The notes: generated from the letters alone by a model not told the origin. A stretch of 22,798 bases of DNA from CBFGRU01 sp965651255 (GCA_965651255.1 CBFGRU010000018.1:1-22798); one strand, 5' to 3'. Positions 14,949-22,798 are shown, counted from the first letter of the stretch. Translations and numbers: made by a program.

Positions 14949-15889
14949 ACGATGAGCGAACCGAGCAACCGCCGCCGGTATTCGTGGTTGATCTGCAACT
15001 CGGTGCGTCGGGCTGCGCCAATCTGCCGGCCTGCCGCAAGTACGCGGTGAATATCTACACCCGCCTGGTGGGGAAGTATCTCGGCGAAGCAGAGCCCTGC
15101 GCAGATCAGATCATCAACGCGCATATCGATCTGCGCGATCTGAGTTATGAAGATTACATCGCGCAGGTGAAGAAGCGATACAAGGGAAACGTCGTCCGCG
15201 ATGCCCGCCGAAGCGACAAGGCGGGGTTCACCTGCCGCCCGTTTGTCCGCGCGAACCATTTACCCGATCTCGTTGAGATCAACCACTCCAAGGATGAGCG
15301 CTGCGGGAAGCCGATGCGTGGCGAATACCTGAAGACGCTGGAGTCGATGGGCGGCCCGCCGAAGAAACTCGAACCGCTGACCGATCCCGCCTGCCCGCTG
15401 CATTACGACCGGTGGTGGGGCGTGTTCAAGCCCGAACCGGGACATCGTCAGGGCGAACTGGTGACCAATGAACGATTGATCGCGTACATCGACTTTCGCC
15501 GCATCGGCGAGTTGGCGATCTACTCGCTCATTCTCGGCCACGGCGACTACCTCCGCGAAGGCATCATGTACCGGCTGCATTTCGCGATCATGGAATGGGT
15601 GCTGAAGCGCGATTCCGACCTGACCCGTGGTATTCAGCAACTGATGTACGCGGGTTTCTACCAGGGCGGCGAAGGGCTGCAACTGTGGAAGAAGAAGACC
15701 TGCTTCGAGCCATGCCATCTCGTGGTGAAGGAAGGAACGGGCGCAGCGCTGGGTTTGGATGCGGAAGCTGATGCATCGATTGATGATGAGGATGAGCGCG
15801 CTGCGGATGATGATCCCGCTTCCGCGATTCCCCCCGTCCGGGGGAAAGGGCTTTGGCGTACCATCCGCAACATGATGGGTTCGGGTTGA
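14945..15889 (+). CDS. Conserved-looking protein of unknown function coupled to fusion enzyme
   Basis: I do not recognise the family with confidence. The 314-residue product starts with a strand-like VFVVDLQLGASGCANLPAC segment. It carries several Cys residues (24, 30, 52, 97, 120, 150, 253, 257) and a helical block YIDFRRIGELAIYSLILGHG (181-200) followed by REGIMYRLHFAIMEWVLKR, which has the look of a GNAT-like acyltransferase core. The C-terminal 50 residues are acidic and disordered-looking, ending in a basic GKGLWRTIRNMM helix. The ATGA overlap with the deacetylase-sulfotransferase implies equal, coupled production, so it likely works on the same glycan or intermediate. An acyltransferase is one possibility, but this is a weak structural impression. 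Confidence 0.6.
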   Translation: MNDERTEQPPPVFVVDLQLGASGCANLPACRKYAVNIYTRLVGKYLGEAEPCADQIINAHIDLRDLSYEDYIAQVKKRYKGNVVRDARRSDKAGFTCRPFVRANHLPDLVEINHSKDERCGKPMRGEYLKTLESMGGPPKKLEPLTDPACPLHYDRWWGVFKPEPGHRQGELVTNERLIAYIDFRRIGELAIYSLILGHGDYLREGIMYRLHFAIMEWVLKRDSDLTRGIQQLMYAGFYQGGEGLQLWKKKTCFEPCHLVVKEGTGAALGLDAEADASIDDEDERAADDDPASAIPPVRGKGLWRTIRNMMGSG

Positions 15890-15952
15890 GTGTGCTCGAT
15901 CGTGCGGGCGGCGGCCCGCACTGGCAGCCGCGAGTGAGCGTGGGCGGGAGCG

Positions 15953-17794
15953 ATGATTCAACGAATCTCGGTACTCTTCAGCCGGATCGGGCGCTACCAG
16001 CAGTTGATGCGGTGGCTGTCGCGCGATTCGCTCTGGCGGTTTCGCGGCCTGACGACATCGAGTCTGCTGCTCGGCTTCGGCGGATTGATGGCCCAGATCG
16101 GCGCGATCGGCCTGGCGGCGTACTTCGCCCACCTGCTCGAACGAGGTGAAACGGTTGAACTTCTCGGCGAGGTCTACGAGCCGCGATCATCGGTCGCACT
16201 CCTTTCGATGATCGGGATCGGCGTCCTGATTCTGCTGGTCATCGGAGCGCTGGGGATGTGGGTTTCCGGCCTGCTCAGCGTGCGACTGCGGAGACGGTAC
16301 CAGGACTTCTGCGCGGTCCGCGCGGTCGAGCGCTTGTGCGAGCGGCGATTCGTCTGGGTACTGCCGGACAAACGGCGGGGGGACATTGGGACCGTGCTGC
16401 GGTTGATTCGCGGTGATGCCGGGTACGCCGGCTGGGTGGCGCAGCTTCTTCTGGCGGCGGTGGTGCCGGCGGTCTCGACGGTGATCGCGGTGGTCGCGCT
16501 GTTCTCGCTGGAGCCGGTGCTCTCACTCGTGGCGCTGGCGATCGTTGCCATCTCAATGGTGTTCATGGTGCGGGTGAATGTCGCCGCAGCGCACCATTCC
16601 AAGCGGCTGGAAGTGGCTGCGGTGCCCGCTGGGCGTGATGTTCGCAAACACATCGCCGCCCTCCGCGATACGCCGCACGATGCACCGCGGGAAGTGGACC
16701 CGGCGACGGTCTTCACCGGCGAGGAGATGCAGGCCTACCTCGATGCACGCGATGGGCGCATGCAGGTGATGGAGACGAGCCGCTTCATCAGCAATTTCTC
16801 GTTCGCGGTGACGCTGGTGCTCGTCCTGCTGGTGTTGGGGGGTGATCTGATCGAGGAGGGAACCGGCTTCGGTCGTCTGTTCGTGTACCTGGTCGCGCTG
16901 CGCTACGCGCTCTTTTCCCTGCGCTCGGTGACGCAGCTCTTGACGAGCATCAACCGATTCTTCCCGCAGATCTGGCGGTACCGTGAGTTCCTCGATGCAT
17001 CCGATGAAGCGCCCGCGACCGCAGCGCGGCGCGATCGCTTCGTGCTGCGTACGGCGGAGCCGCGCGTGACGGATTCGCAGAGCGAGATGACGATTCGCGC
17101 GCCGATGCGCCTGGCGCTTTTGACGACGACGGAAGTGAACCGGTACACGCTCGGCTTTCTGCTGTACTCGCTCCTCGGGCCGAGCCGTGATCAGGTCGAG
17201 GCAGCGCTTCTGCATGCGCGGTTCGTTGCGCTGCGCCTGCACCCGCAGGCAGCGCCAACCTCCGCCGCGGAGCGGTTCGGCCTGCCCGCCGGGGTCATAC
17301 GTGATGCGTGGCTGGAGCCGCTGCACGGTCTTCCGCCGGGTGAGGCGCTCGCCAGGGTGTTGCCGGAGGCGATGGATGAGCCGTTTGATGCGGCTTCGTG
17401 GCAGTCGCTCCCGCGGGGGGCAAAATATGCCGCGGAGATCCTGTCTGCCCGTTACCACCCCGCCCAGTGGATCCTGCTGGATGACCGATTCATGCGGCTG
17501 ATGAGCGAGAAGGTTCATCGGGCGGTGCTGGAGCCCCTGTCCGATCGATTCGTCATCACGGTGACGGCGGTCATCGACTCCGCCGTGGCGGAATCGAATG
17601 ACCTGGCGGTGATCGCGGATGAAGGACGCCTGTTCGGTCTGGGGTCGCCTGCGTGGCTGAAAGAACATCGAGCCGAGGTCGAAGCGAGATTCGGCGCGGT
17701 GCTGGCCGCCGGGCCGGTCGCGGGCGGTCGCCGCGCCGTGACCGAGGATGCCGGTGATGGCGACGATGATGAGCTGGAACTGGCGGGGTTGTAG
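15953..17794 (+). CDS. ABC-exporter-like membrane protein with degenerate ATPase domain
   Basis: This 613-residue protein has the layout of an ABC exporter half-transporter: about six membrane segments (near 35-60, 82-106, 162-184, 187-208, 279-299, 308-326) and then a domain aligned to the nucleotide-binding domain. That domain has lost its catalytic parts. The Walker A position reads ALLTTTEVNRYTLG (388-401), with no Gly-Lys-Ser/Thr. The LSGGQ position reads SLPRGAK (485-491). Walker B survives as QWILLDD (506-511 region) with Asp instead of the catalytic Glu, and the switch His is missing in FVITVTAVIDSA (533-544). It can hardly hydrolyse ATP alone. It may pair with an active half-transporter, or serve as a membrane scaffold or regulator. 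Its place between glycan-modifying genes points to the polysaccharide. Confidence 0.82.
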   Translation: MIQRISVLFSRIGRYQQLMRWLSRDSLWRFRGLTTSSLLLGFGGLMAQIGAIGLAAYFAHLLERGETVELLGEVYEPRSSVALLSMIGIGVLILLVIGALGMWVSGLLSVRLRRRYQDFCAVRAVERLCERRFVWVLPDKRRGDIGTVLRLIRGDAGYAGWVAQLLLAAVVPAVSTVIAVVALFSLEPVLSLVALAIVAISMVFMVRVNVAAAHHSKRLEVAAVPAGRDVRKHIAALRDTPHDAPREVDPATVFTGEEMQAYLDARDGRMQVMETSRFISNFSFAVTLVLVLLVLGGDLIEEGTGFGRLFVYLVALRYALFSLRSVTQLLTSINRFFPQIWRYREFLDASDEAPATAARRDRFVLRTAEPRVTDSQSEMTIRAPMRLALLTTTEVNRYTLGFLLYSLLGPSRDQVEAALLHARFVALRLHPQAAPTSAAERFGLPAGVIRDAWLEPLHGLPPGEALARVLPEAMDEPFDAASWQSLPRGAKYAAEILSARYHPAQWILLDDRFMRLMSEKVHRAVLEPLSDRFVITVTAVIDSAVAESNDLAVIADEGRLFGLGSPAWLKEHRAEVEARFGAVLAAGPVAGGRRAVTEDAGDGDDDELELAGL

Positions 17795-17921
17795 CGTCTG
17801 AGGCACGGCGGAGTGTCTGCGAAACCGTTGACCCTGTGGGGGCCTCCTGCTACCGTTGACGCTTCATCGACCCCGGGGCGATTGAGTTGGGAGAAACTCG
17901 GCCGGCGACGGCCGCGAATGC
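17795..17921. promoter_or_regulatory. Intergenic region with spaced CCGTTGAC direct repeat
   Basis: CCGTTGAC occurs at 17825-17832 and again at 17853-17860, 28 bp apart, upstream of the WbpB-like gene. TTGAC resembles a -35 box, but no good -10 follows at the right distance. It could be an operator pair or chance. Confidence 0.25.
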
Positions 17922-19016
17922 ATGGAGCAAACGTTGAGCTACGAGAGATCGATCGCCGTTTTCGGTTGCGGCGGATGGGGCCGAAACATCGTCCGAACAT
18001 TGGAAGGTCTCGGCGCCGTGCGCTGCGTGGTGGATCCGTCGGAAAAGGGGCAGGCCGAGGCCCGCAAGCTTGCCCCGGGCGCGGTGGTGTACCGAACGCC
18101 CGATGAAGCGCTCGCCGATCCGGCGGTGAAGGGGGTCATGATCGCCACCCCCGCGGAAACGCACTTTGACCTGGCCAGCCGTGCACTGGATGCAGGCCGT
18201 GCGGTTTTCGTTGAGAAGCCCCTGACGGTGGACCTCGATGAAGCGCGGCAACTGGTCGAGAATGCCCACGCTCTCGGCCGCGTGCTGATGGTCGGCCATC
18301 TGCTGGAGTATCACCCCGCAATCCTGAAACTGCACGAACTCATCCAATCGGGTGAGTTGGGCAAGGTTCGGTACATCATCTCCAATCGACTGAACCTCGG
18401 AAAGATTCGGACCGAGGAGAACGCGCTCTGGTCGTTCGCGCCGCACGACATTGCGGTGATTCTGCGGCTGGTCGGTCAACTGCCGATCGAAGTCGTGGCG
18501 ACCGGGGGGTCGTACGTCTCACCCAACATCGCGGATGTCACCGTCACGCAGTTGCTCTTTGCCAGCGGCGTGCGTTCGCATGTGTTCGTCTCGTGGCTGC
18601 ACCCCTTCAAGGAGCAGAAGCTCGTGGTCGTCGGGTCGAAGAAGATGGCAAGCTTCGATGATGTCGCCAAGGAACTGGTGCTCTACGACCAGCGGGTGGA
18701 TTGGGAAGCCGGCCAACCCGTTCCCGTGAAGGGCGAAGGGGTGAAGGTTGAGTTTGGCGAGTTGATGCCGCTGGAAGCGGAGTGTCGACACTTCCTCGAC
18801 CGCGTGATTGATGGCCAAACGCCGCTGACCGACGGGCTGAACGGTCTGCGCGTGCTGGAGATTCTGCACGCAGCGCAGCGTTCGCTGATGACAAACGGTC
18901 ACCCGGTATCGCTGAACATGGATGAGCGAAGCCCGGCGACAAGGCGTGCGGAACATGCGCCGCCGGAGATCACGACCGTCCCGCGCCCCAGTCGCGCGGA
19001 AGCGGCATCGGTCTGA
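17922..19016 (+). CDS. Gfo/Idh/MocA oxidoreductase, WbpB/WlbA-like sugar 3-dehydrogenase
   Basis: This NAD-dependent sugar-nucleotide oxidoreductase has 364 residues. The Rossmann domain has FGCGGWGRN (14-22), the MIATPAETHFDLA stretch, and the EKP motif with catalytic K99 (VEKPLTV). The C-terminal domain carries GHLLEYHPAI (125-134) and FAPHDI with H175. The downstream acyltransferase and aminotransferase make the WbpB-WbpD-WbpE trio, so it should oxidise C3 of a UDP-N-acetyl-hexosamine, most likely UDP-N-acetylglucosaminuronate, before amination. GnnA of lipid A diaminosugar synthesis is an alternative, but that route lacks a WbpD-type partner. The start is uncertain: ATG 17922, or TTG 17934 with GGAG five bases upstream. 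The last 40 residues are a disordered extension. Confidence 0.88.
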   Translation: MEQTLSYERSIAVFGCGGWGRNIVRTLEGLGAVRCVVDPSEKGQAEARKLAPGAVVYRTPDEALADPAVKGVMIATPAETHFDLASRALDAGRAVFVEKPLTVDLDEARQLVENAHALGRVLMVGHLLEYHPAILKLHELIQSGELGKVRYIISNRLNLGKIRTEENALWSFAPHDIAVILRLVGQLPIEVVATGGSYVSPNIADVTVTQLLFASGVRSHVFVSWLHPFKEQKLVVVGSKKMASFDDVAKELVLYDQRVDWEAGQPVPVKGEGVKVEFGELMPLEAECRHFLDRVIDGQTPLTDGLNGLRVLEILHAAQRSLMTNGHPVSLNMDERSPATRRAEHAPPEITTVPRPSRAEAASV

Positions 19017-19018
19017 TC

Positions 19019-19062
19019 ACCCGCCGAGGCGCGGTGGCGCGATGGATTGATGCGCGGCGGGT
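19019..19062 (+). terminator. Intergenic hairpin after the WbpB-like gene
   Basis: ACCCGCCG (19019-19026) pairs perfectly with CGGCGGGT (19055-19062) around a 28-nt loop that can pair further. It starts 3 bases after the stop codon. The following sequence has no strong T-run, so it may instead be a processing or partial attenuation site within the operon. Confidence 0.3.
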
Positions 19063-19123
19063 CAATCGTTCTTCACGGTGCAGTCGGATGATGTCGCAGA
19101 ATCCAGAAAGTGAATCGTGAGTC

Positions 19124-19738
19124 ATGACTCGATTTGATGCGTCGAAACACCCCGGCGTGAAGGTTCACGAATCGGCGTACGTTGATGAGCCGTGCGAAAT
19201 CGGCGAGGGCACGAAGATCTGGCACTTCACGCACGTGATGCCGAATTGTCGCATCGGCCGGAACTGCAACCTCGGTCAGAACGTCGTGGTCAGCCCCGAT
19301 GTGACGCTGGGCAACAACGTGAAGGTACAGAACAACGTCTCGATCTATACGGGGGTGATTCTGGAAGATGATGTGTTCTGCGGGCCGAGCATGGTCTTCA
19401 CGAACGTGATCAATCCGCGGAGCGAGATCGTGCGGCGTGATGAGTATCGTCGCACGCTGGTGAAACGGGGGACATCCATCGGCGCGAATGCAACGATTGT
19501 CTGCGGCATCGAGATCGGGCGGTTCGCCCTGATCGCTGCGGGGGCTGTGGTGGCGCGCGATGTACCCGACTACGCTTTGATGATCGGTGTCCCGGCCCGG
19601 CGCAAGGGATGGGTCTGCCGATGCGGAAACACCCTGCCGGTGAGCGAGGGCATCCTCGTCTGCGGCAGTTGCGGAAATGAGTACGAACTGGAAGGGGAAC
19701 ACGCCCTTCGACCCCTCAAAGAGGTACAGGACAAGTGA
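19124..19738 (+). CDS. wbpD: UDP-sugar N-acetyltransferase, WbpD/WlbB-like
   Basis: This is a left-handed beta-helix acyltransferase of 204 residues, the usual size. Hexapeptide repeats run from about 14 to 165 (IGEGTKIWHFTHVMPNCRIG, LGNNVKVQNNVSIYTGV). The family-typical PSMVFTNVINPRSEI and GASIGANATIVCG-like (here GTSIGANATIVCG) segments are clear. It should transfer an acetyl group from acetyl-CoA to the 3-amino group of the UDP-2-acetamido-3-amino sugar made by its neighbours. The C-terminus has two Cys pairs (CRCG, CGSCG) resembling a small zinc ribbon, an ending seen in this family. It overlaps the aminotransferase gene by GTGA. The assignment rests on the sequence of the acceptor-loop motifs and on the gene trio. 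Confidence 0.9.
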   Translation: MTRFDASKHPGVKVHESAYVDEPCEIGEGTKIWHFTHVMPNCRIGRNCNLGQNVVVSPDVTLGNNVKVQNNVSIYTGVILEDDVFCGPSMVFTNVINPRSEIVRRDEYRRTLVKRGTSIGANATIVCGIEIGRFALIAAGAVVARDVPDYALMIGVPARRKGWVCRCGNTLPVSEGILVCGSCGNEYELEGEHALRPLKEVQDK

Positions 19739-20940
19739 CCACGAGCCAATCGACGGCCATCAACGTTCCGCTGCTCGACCTGAAGCCCCAGTACGACCGG
19801 CTGCGTGACGAAATCACCGCGGCTGTTCACGAGGTGATGGAGAGCCAGTATTTCATCCTCGGCCCGAAGGTGGTGGAGTTCGAGAAAGCGGTCGCGGCCT
19901 ACACCGGCGCGAGGCACGCCATCGGCTGCGCTTCGGGGTCCGATGCGCTGCTGCTTGCGTTGATGGCGCTCGACATCGAACCGGGCGATGAAGTCATCTG
20001 CCCCGCGTATACCTTCTTCGCCACGGGGGGTTCGATCGCGCGGCTCGGCGCGAAGCCCGTCTACGCCGATATCGACCCGGTGACCTACAACCTCGACCCG
20101 AACCATGTGCGCGAGCTTGCGAAGTCGTGCACGCGACTGAAGGCGATCATGCCTGTGCATCTGTACGGCCAGGCGTGCGACATGGACGCCTTCCTCGCGC
20201 TCGGCAGGGAACTCAACGTTCCGATCATCGAAGATGCAGCGCAGGCGATCGGTACGCTCGATGACACCGGCGCGCAGGTCGGAACGCGCGGCCTCATCGG
20301 GTGTTTCTCGTTCTTCCCTTCAAAGAACCTCGGTGGATTCGGCGATGGCGGCATCATGACCACCAACGACGATGCGATCGCAGAGAAGCTCACGATCCTG
20401 CGCGTCCACGGTGGGAAGCCCAAGTACTACCACAAGGTCATCGGCATCAACTCGCGGCTCGATGCGCTGCAGGCAGTGGTGCTGGATATCAAGCTGCGCC
20501 ACCTGGATCAGTGGCACGCGGGACGCAAGGAGAACGCCGCGTTCTACGACCAGGCGTTCACGAAGGCCGGTGCGAAGACCAGCGAGCATCCGCTTTCTGC
20601 GGGCGGTCTGCCGCTGCGTACTCCGACGCCGGCAAAGGCGCCCGCGCGTCACATCTACAACCAGTACTGCATCCGCGTACCCGCGGAGCTGCGCGACGAT
20701 CTGCGCCAGCATCTGGCCGATCAGAAGATCGGGACGGAAATCTACTACCCCGTGCCGCTGCACCTTCAGGAATGCTTTGCCTACCTCGGCGGCAAGGAAG
20801 GTGATCTGCCCGAATCAGAAGCCGCGGCGAAAGAGACCATCGCGCTTCCGATCTACCCGGAACTCTCCAACGAGCAACTCGCGCACGTCGCGAACACAGT
20901 AATCAGTTATGTCACCGAGCACGCGGCGGTAAAGTCGTAA
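19735..20940 (+). CDS. wbpE: DegT/DnrJ/EryC1 aminotransferase, WbpE/WlbC-like
   Basis: This PLP-dependent sugar aminotransferase has 401 residues. It begins with the family-typical VPLLDLKPQYDRLRDEI. PLP-site residues are SGSDALLLAL (67-76), D167 in IIEDAAQAIG, and the Schiff-base lysine K197 in FSFFPSKNLGGFGDGG. The later HVHGGKP-type segment is RVHGGKPKYYHKVIGINSRLDALQ. It should use glutamate to aminate the 3-keto-UDP-sugar produced by the WbpB-like enzyme, giving the substrate of the WbpD-like enzyme. The GTG start overlaps the previous stop (GTGA, 19735-19738), with ACAGG just upstream, so expression is coupled. It ends 33 bp before a hairpin terminator, marking the end of the operon. 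The trio alone does not prove the uronic acid form of the sugar. Confidence 0.93.
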   Translation: MTTSQSTAINVPLLDLKPQYDRLRDEITAAVHEVMESQYFILGPKVVEFEKAVAAYTGARHAIGCASGSDALLLALMALDIEPGDEVICPAYTFFATGGSIARLGAKPVYADIDPVTYNLDPNHVRELAKSCTRLKAIMPVHLYGQACDMDAFLALGRELNVPIIEDAAQAIGTLDDTGAQVGTRGLIGCFSFFPSKNLGGFGDGGIMTTNDDAIAEKLTILRVHGGKPKYYHKVIGINSRLDALQAVVLDIKLRHLDQWHAGRKENAAFYDQAFTKAGAKTSEHPLSAGGLPLRTPTPAKAPARHIYNQYCIRVPAELRDDLRQHLADQKIGTEIYYPVPLHLQECFAYLGGKEGDLPESEAAAKETIALPIYPELSNEQLAHVANTVISYVTEHAAVKS

Positions 20941-20973
20941 CCGATCGCGCACCTCTCGAGAAGAAGCATCCGC

Positions 20974-20997
20974 AACCCCGGTCAGTCGGCCGGGGTT
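20974..20997 (+). terminator. Rho-independent terminator between convergent genes
   Basis: AACCCCGG (20974-20981) pairs with CCGGGGTT (20990-20997) around an 8-nt loop, and GTTTGTTGCTTG follows on the plus strand. It ends the wbpE transcript. The loop contains the stop codon of the convergent kinase gene, so it may act in both directions, although the minus-strand side is less T-rich. Confidence 0.8.
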
Positions 20998-22798
20998 GTT
21001 TGTTGCTTGTCTCGCAATTCATCCTCGGTCACGATCGGCGAAGAAGAAAACCAGAAGTGGTCGAGCGGAAAGACGCGGTTGCGATAATCCTCGTTCGAAC
21101 TGTTCAGAACCTCGCTGAACCCCACGGCGTACGACGGCTGCGAGATGATTCGACCCGCTGCATCCAGGTGGATGGTGTAGCTCATGTTCGAGTGAGGCGC
21201 CAGACGCCCGCCCGTGCGGTCAAAGTAATAGTCCATGCTGAGCGCGGCGATTGCCTCAGTTTCGGTCGTTGGGGGCAGGGAACTCGGTCGTATTCCCATA
21301 AACCCGGAATCAACCATCGGTTGCAGCCAGTAGTACCCCTCGATCGGGAGACCTTCCCGTTCGGGCCGTGACTTGATGAAGCCCTTGTGCAGTCGGCCGC
21401 GCTCCGGGCGAAGAATGGCAACGATAGGTGGGTGTTTGCTTGCGTGAAGGTCGTACTGGCCGGTCCAGTTTCCGATCGTGTCTTCTATATCGAGTCCGCC
21501 CGCGATGATCACTCCTTCTCGCGCATTCCAACTGAGAAACTTCAGAATGCCATCGTGGAGGATCTGAAAGTGAACCTGTCCGTTGAGGTCGCGCACTTCG
21601 AGCACCCCCGGCCCCATGCCGTGTGTCCAGAAGAGAATCAGCTCATCACCCGGAAGTTCGGGGTAGACATCGGCGTGATGCATGGCGACGATGCCAAACT
21701 CGGCCGCCGACTTGCCTTCGCCGACGGTGATGCTGGTGGGCAGTTGGGAGTCCGACAATCGAAAGACGATGGCTGGTTCATTCAGGTCGCCCTGCAGGTC
21801 GTACAACTGCGCGGCTCCGCCATGTTCCGAGGTTGCATCATCCCTCACGTAGAGCAGTCGGCCGCGCCCATTGGTGCGATCGGCGGGAATCACGCCATGG
21901 GTGCCAACCGAGCTGCGCCACCGGGTGAGTTCGTTGCCGCGCAGGTCGTGCACAATGACATACTGCTCCAACTCATCAACCAAGATTCCGCGGTAGGTGG
22001 CTTCGCGCCAGGTGATGCCGAGCACGATGCCCAGGATGAGGACGAGCCATGCAGCGCACGTCGCGATGATGGGATGGCGACCGAGCCAATAGACACTTCG
22101 TCGCCATGAACCCGGCCTGCGCGCTTCGACGGGCTGGCCATCGAGATAGCGCTCGATATCGCGCGCCATCGCTTCGGCGGATTGATAACGACGGGTGCGG
22201 TCCTTCGCAAGCGCTCGGTGAACAATGGCATCCAGATCGCGCGGGAGCGGCCGCGCATGATGCGTCAGCGGCTTCGGCTCGGCTTCGCGGATCATCTGGG
22301 TCGCCAGAAAGATCGATGTGCCGGAAACACGGTAGGGCGGCTCGCCCGCGAGCAATTCATACAACACCACCCCCATTGAGTAGACATCGCTGCGTGTGTC
22401 GATCTCGTGCGGATCGCCATCCACCTGTTCCGGCGACATGTACTGCACGGTGCCGACGAGTTGCCCGATGTCGGTCTCGATGGTGGTTACCGCGATGTCT
22501 GCATCGGTTGAGCGGGCCACGCCGAAATCGATGACTTTGGGTGTGCCCTCGGCATCGACGAGGATGTTGGCGGGCTTGAGGTCGCGATGAATCACCCCGC
22601 GCTGGTGTCCGTGGTGGACCGCATCGCAGACCTTCAGGAACAGTCGCAGTCTCGCCTCGACATCAAGTGCCTGATCGCGGGCAAAGGTGGTGATGGGCTT
22701 CGCCTCGGGCAGGTACTCCATGACGAAGTACGGTGTTCCTCCGTGCCCTTCATCGTGCACACCCGCATCGTACACCTGCGCGATGTAGGGGTGATGCA
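20982..22798 (-). CDS. Membrane Ser/Thr protein kinase (5' end outside window)
   Basis: This is a Pkn/Hanks-type kinase whose N-lobe lies beyond the window: the frame is open to the edge and reads HHPYIAQVYDAG there. Visible kinase motifs are VIHRDLKPANIL (HRD at 22581-22589), IDFG (DFG at 22521-22529), the GTVQYMSPEQ activation segment, and DVYSMGVVLYELLAGEPPY. A membrane helix (IIATCAAWLVLILGIVLGI, about 22012-22070) follows. The roughly 340-residue C-terminal part, predicted outside the cytoplasm, is beta-rich with repeated DLxGxx turns (HDLRGNELTRW, YDLQGDLNEPA, RDLNGQVHFQI) like a beta-propeller or similar sensor. It would phosphorylate proteins on Ser/Thr in response to an outside signal. 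Its convergent position gives no operon partner. Targets are unknown. Confidence 0.92.
   Translation of the reverse strand, partial: HHPYIAQVYDAGVHDEGHGGTPYFVMEYLPEAKPITTFARDQALDVEARLRLFLKVCDAVHHGHQRGVIHRDLKPANILVDAEGTPKVIDFGVARSTDADIAVTTIETDIGQLVGTVQYMSPEQVDGDPHEIDTRSDVYSMGVVLYELLAGEPPYRVSGTSIFLATQMIREAEPKPLTHHARPLPRDLDAIVHRALAKDRTRRYQSAEAMARDIERYLDGQPVEARRPGSWRRSVYWLGRHPIIATCAAWLVLILGIVLGITWREATYRGILVDELEQYVIVHDLRGNELTRWRSSVGTHGVIPADRTNGRGRLLYVRDDATSEHGGAAQLYDLQGDLNEPAIVFRLSDSQLPTSITVGEGKSAAEFGIVAMHHADVYPELPGDELILFWTHGMGPGVLEVRDLNGQVHFQILHDGILKFLSWNAREGVIIAGGLDIEDTIGNWTGQYDLHASKHPPIVAILRPERGRLHKGFIKSRPEREGLPIEGYYWLQPMVDSGFMGIRPSSLPPTTETEAIAALSMDYYFDRTGGRLAPHSNMSYTIHLDAAGRIISQPSYAVGFSEVLNSSNEDYRNRVFPLDHFWFSSSPIVTEDELRDKQQTTPAD

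Noticed and set aside
15832..15847. C-run/G-run hairpin TTCCCCC...GGGGGAA as a terminator
   Set aside because: It lies inside the unknown-function CDS before its stop codon and has no T-run.
15260..16132. Minus-strand ORF of 290 codons
   Set aside because: Antisense to two well-supported plus-strand genes, with no motif.
15953..17794. Frameshift or pseudogene explanation for the degenerate ABC protein
   Set aside because: The frame is intact to a normal C-terminus and the fold-defining hydrophobic strands persist; loss is confined to catalytic motifs.
16553..17806. Minus-strand ORF of 417 codons
   Set aside because: Antisense to the ABC-like gene; Arg/His/Gln-rich shadow frame.

Overview
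The window is GC-rich bacterial DNA with dense, often overlapping genes (ATGA and GTGA stop/start overlaps). A Planctomycetota-like source, perhaps Phycisphaerae, is inferred from the mix of a Tat-exported sugar-isomerase-type TIM barrel, a membrane serine/threonine kinase with a large outer domain, sulfotransferase domains and a giant secreted Sel1-repeat protein. No rRNA or other taxonomic marker is present, so this placement is an inference. I recognised no tRNA, rRNA or CRISPR array.

Layout. (1) 11-4852, plus strand: a small acidic hypothetical protein translationally coupled to a Tat-exported xylose-isomerase-like TIM barrel, then a very large secreted multidomain protein with Sel1 repeats and duplicated beta domains. 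(2) 4913-7200, minus strand: a PAS histidine kinase and a NarL/LuxR-type response regulator, overlapping by ATGA, divergent from a tandem universal stress protein (7365-8252). (3) 8316-20940: a surface-polysaccharide region. It holds a GT4-like glycosyltransferase, a SAM methyltransferase, a divergent alpha/alpha-toroid-like protein, a deacetylase-sulfotransferase fusion, a coupled protein of unknown function, an ABC-exporter-like protein whose nucleotide-binding domain has lost its catalytic motifs, and a WbpB-WbpD-WbpE type trio for making a 2,3-diacetamido-sugar nucleotide. (4) 20982-22798, minus strand: a Pkn-type membrane kinase cut by the window edge; it converges on the polysaccharide region across a hairpin terminator.

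Two parts stand out. The first is a family of palindromic repeats at 10775-11667. A-type and inverted B-type hairpins alternate, and three A-spacer-B units recur with an exact 158-bp period. Just upstream, a small GIY-YIG nuclease gene sits between an A hairpin and a B hairpin, in the place occupied in the other units by a 28-nt spacer. This looks like a parent element (A-gene-B, 437 bp) with gene-less derivatives beside it. It is analogous to the RAYT/REP arrangement but with a GIY-YIG nuclease instead of a Y1 transposase.

The second is the fusion at 13047-14948. It places a carbohydrate N-deacetylase-like domain in front of a PAPS-dependent sulfotransferase domain, the same order of activities as animal heparan N-deacetylase/N-sulfotransferase. 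With the neighbouring amino-sugar genes this suggests a cell-surface glycan carrying N-sulfated amino sugars; the substrate itself is an inference.
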